Shown in pieces: positions 62,895-64,000 of a stretch of 64,000 nucleotides of DNA. Source of the stretch: Syntrophobacterales bacterium. GTDB taxonomy: Bacteria > Desulfobacterota > Syntrophobacteria > Syntrophobacterales > Thermodesulforhabdaceae. How positions within the stretch are numbered: position 1 is the stretch's first letter; the number at the start of each line of letters is the position of its first letter. The notes below the pieces were generated by a model. The model was not told where the DNA came from. It saw nothing but the letters and a program-made list of their open reading frames with translations, and searched no databases. The stretch spans positions 62,001 to 126,000 of the forward strand of contig JAOACS010000014.1 of assembly GCA_026417655.1 (NCBI GenBank), given 5' to 3'. The position numbers were made by a program, and so were the translations under genes.

Positions 62895-63617
62895 ATGCCT
62901 GTTAGTGCCCCATATATACTAGGAGTTCCACCGTTTCTAGCTCAAGATAAGACTTTAATCGATCTTCAGAAGAACAAAGCTCTTGATCTAGAAGCGTTCC
63001 TTAAGATGTTTACTACCCAACTTCAACATCAGGATCCCATGAATCCTCTAAAATCCCATGAACTGGCGGCTCAGCTTGCTCAATTCAGTACTGTGGAACA
63101 GCTTATTAGAGCGAACCAATATTTGGAAGAAGGTGCCAAGTATCTTTTCTCCATAAATAATCTGGAAACTGTCGAACTTATCGATAAGTATGTGAAGGGT
63201 TTTACCGATGTCATAGTTGTAAAGGATGGTGCTCCAAAAGATTTAAATTTCACATTGGATACGGGAGGAGTTGTAACCGTAAACATTTATGATCAATCGG
63301 GGAAGCTAATTAGAGTCCTAGATAAAGGAAAGGTTGATAGGGGATCCCATGCAATAGGGTGGGATGGCCTAGATAATCAAGGTAGGCGAGTTCCTGACGG
63401 GGATTACAGGGTTGAGGTTGTGGTCGTTACTGAGAGTGGCCGGAGGCAGGTTATTTATCCTGATGCTAAAGGAAAGGCAACGAGTCTTAGATTCGTAAAT
63501 GGCCTACCATACTTGGTTCTTGATAATGATGAGGGCCTCAAGATGCCGGCAGGTTACGTAATACAAATATGGAGTGATGATCCAGTAAAAACCTCCGGAT
63601 CCCAGAGCAATATTTAG
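62895..63617 (+). CDS. flgD: Flagellar hook-capping protein FlgD
   Basis: A 240-residue hook cap protein. The N-terminal motif FLKMFTTQLQHQDPMNPLKS and ELAAQLAQFSTVEQL are the export/cap signature; then a FlgD tudor/Ig-like core with VNIYDQSGKLIRVLD, HAIGWDGLDNQGRRVPDGDY and the FlgD Ig fold. FlgD scaffolds hook polymerisation and is removed at completion. AGGAGG precedes the ATG. Confidence 0.95.
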   Translation: MPVSAPYILGVPPFLAQDKTLIDLQKNKALDLEAFLKMFTTQLQHQDPMNPLKSHELAAQLAQFSTVEQLIRANQYLEEGAKYLFSINNLETVELIDKYVKGFTDVIVVKDGAPKDLNFTLDTGGVVTVNIYDQSGKLIRVLDKGKVDRGSHAIGWDGLDNQGRRVPDGDYRVEVVVVTESGRRQVIYPDAKGKATSLRFVNGLPYLVLDNDEGLKMPAGYVIQIWSDDPVKTSGSQSNI

Positions 63618-63634
63618 AGAAAGGAGGGATAGCC

Positions 63635-64000
63635 ATGGCAGGAGTTGGCACAGCCTTATATAACGGAGTGAATGGCTTAAGGTGTTTCAGTACAGCCGTT
63701 TCGGTAGTGAGTGATAACATTGCGAACGCAAACACTATCGGTTATAAGTCTAATTCTATTAGGTTTTGTGACTTCGTAGCAGGTTATTACTCAACGGTAT
63801 CTGCCTTTAATGATCGAGAAGGTTCTGGGGCAAGACCTTTAGCTGTTCTTACGAATTTTGCTCAGGGTCCTATAATAAATACCTCTAATTGGTCCGATGT
63901 GGCCATTAATGGGAAGGGTTTCTTTGGGGTAAAGGATTCTTCAGGAAATATTTTCTACACTCGGGATGGAGGATTCTACCTTAATAAAGAAGGGAAGTTA
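63635..64000 (+). CDS. flgE: Flagellar hook protein FlgE-like, partial
   Basis: The first 122 codons of a flagellar hook/basal-body protein, open to the window end. The start MAGVGTALYNGVNGLRCFST and SVVSDNIANANTIGYKSNSI are the N-terminal rod/hook signature, followed by FAQGPIINTSNWSDVAINGK and FYTRDGGFYLNKEG. Position after flgD makes FlgE the best choice over FlgF/FlgG. AAGGAGG precedes the ATG by eight bases. Confidence 0.9.
   Translation, partial: MAGVGTALYNGVNGLRCFSTAVSVVSDNIANANTIGYKSNSIRFCDFVAGYYSTVSAFNDREGSGARPLAVLTNFAQGPIINTSNWSDVAINGKGFFGVKDSSGNIFYTRDGGFYLNKEGKL

Noticed and set aside
1-64000. CRISPR arrays, tRNA or rRNA genes, insertion-sequence ends
   Set aside because: No regularly spaced repeats, cloverleaf-like segments, rRNA-like sequence or transposase genes were noticed on reading; a formal scan was not possible.

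Overview
The window looks like chromosome from an anaerobic, motile, Gram-negative bacterium of the former Deltaproteobacteria (Desulfobacterota), probably a sulfate reducer or syntroph. This is inferred from several markers together: a complete HdrCBA-FlxDCBA electron-bifurcation cluster, menaquinone made by the futalosine route, an AroA'-type aldolase, a sigma-54 flagellar promoter, lipoproteins and OmpA-like proteins, and a leucine/isovalerate oxidation cluster. Arginine is encoded very often by AGA/AGG, which would fit a thermophile. Species cannot be named from the sequence alone. No rRNA, tRNA, CRISPR array, intact insertion sequence or prophage was seen.

Layout. 1-8182 (minus): a tightly packed run of nine genes: GT2 glycosyltransferase, DUF2304, TrkH, TrkA, PurB, creatininase-like, U32 peptidase-like, CoA-binding protein and a left-handed beta-helix protein cut by the window edge. 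MarC lies upstream at 8270-8899. 9070-13727: a tiny basic protein, an RdgC-like protein, a TrmJ-like RNA methyltransferase, and a zinc-ribbon/degenerate-HD protein with a ferredoxin-like protein behind an FNR/HcpR-like site. A lysylphosphatidylglycerol-synthase-type membrane protein follows. 13856-18808: a TetR-type regulator with a promoter and palindromic operator, then overlapping mqnE, mqnC, mqnX and mqnA. 18812-24151: a hybrid sensor kinase with a periplasmic solute-binding sensor, a peroxiredoxin, the AroA'-like aldolase and a UbiX-like prenyltransferase.

24206-34354 is the most unusual part. It is a co-directional run of exported proteins: membrane protein, TPR lipoprotein, a short secreted protein, an LPP20-like protein, a FlgT-N-like protein, a glycine-zipper lipoprotein, a CsgG/FlgO-like protein, a secreted WD40-caspase protein, and a TPR-OmpA-CsgG/FlgO fusion. 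It reads as an envelope-associated assembly containing an exported caspase-fold protease. A ParB-like protein and a spore-photoproduct-lyase-like radical SAM protein overlap its end.

36467-41636: a decayed gene remnant, then acyl-CoA dehydrogenase, 3-methylglutaconyl-CoA hydratase, acyl-CoA carboxyltransferase and HMG-CoA lyase, which fits leucine/isovalerate oxidation. 41728-44032: a membrane protein, a DciA-like DUF721 protein, a frameshifted DUF1614 pseudogene on the other strand and a small conserved-looking protein. 44242-52190: a GAF-domain protein followed by hdrCBA-flxDCBA. 52427-61065: a Nudix hydrolase, then phoU-phoR-phoB diverging from pstC-pstA-pstS-pstB across a region with a PhoB box and -10 element facing each way. 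61177-64000: a sigma-54 promoter and the start of a hook operon (fliK, flgD, flgE-like, the last cut by the window edge).
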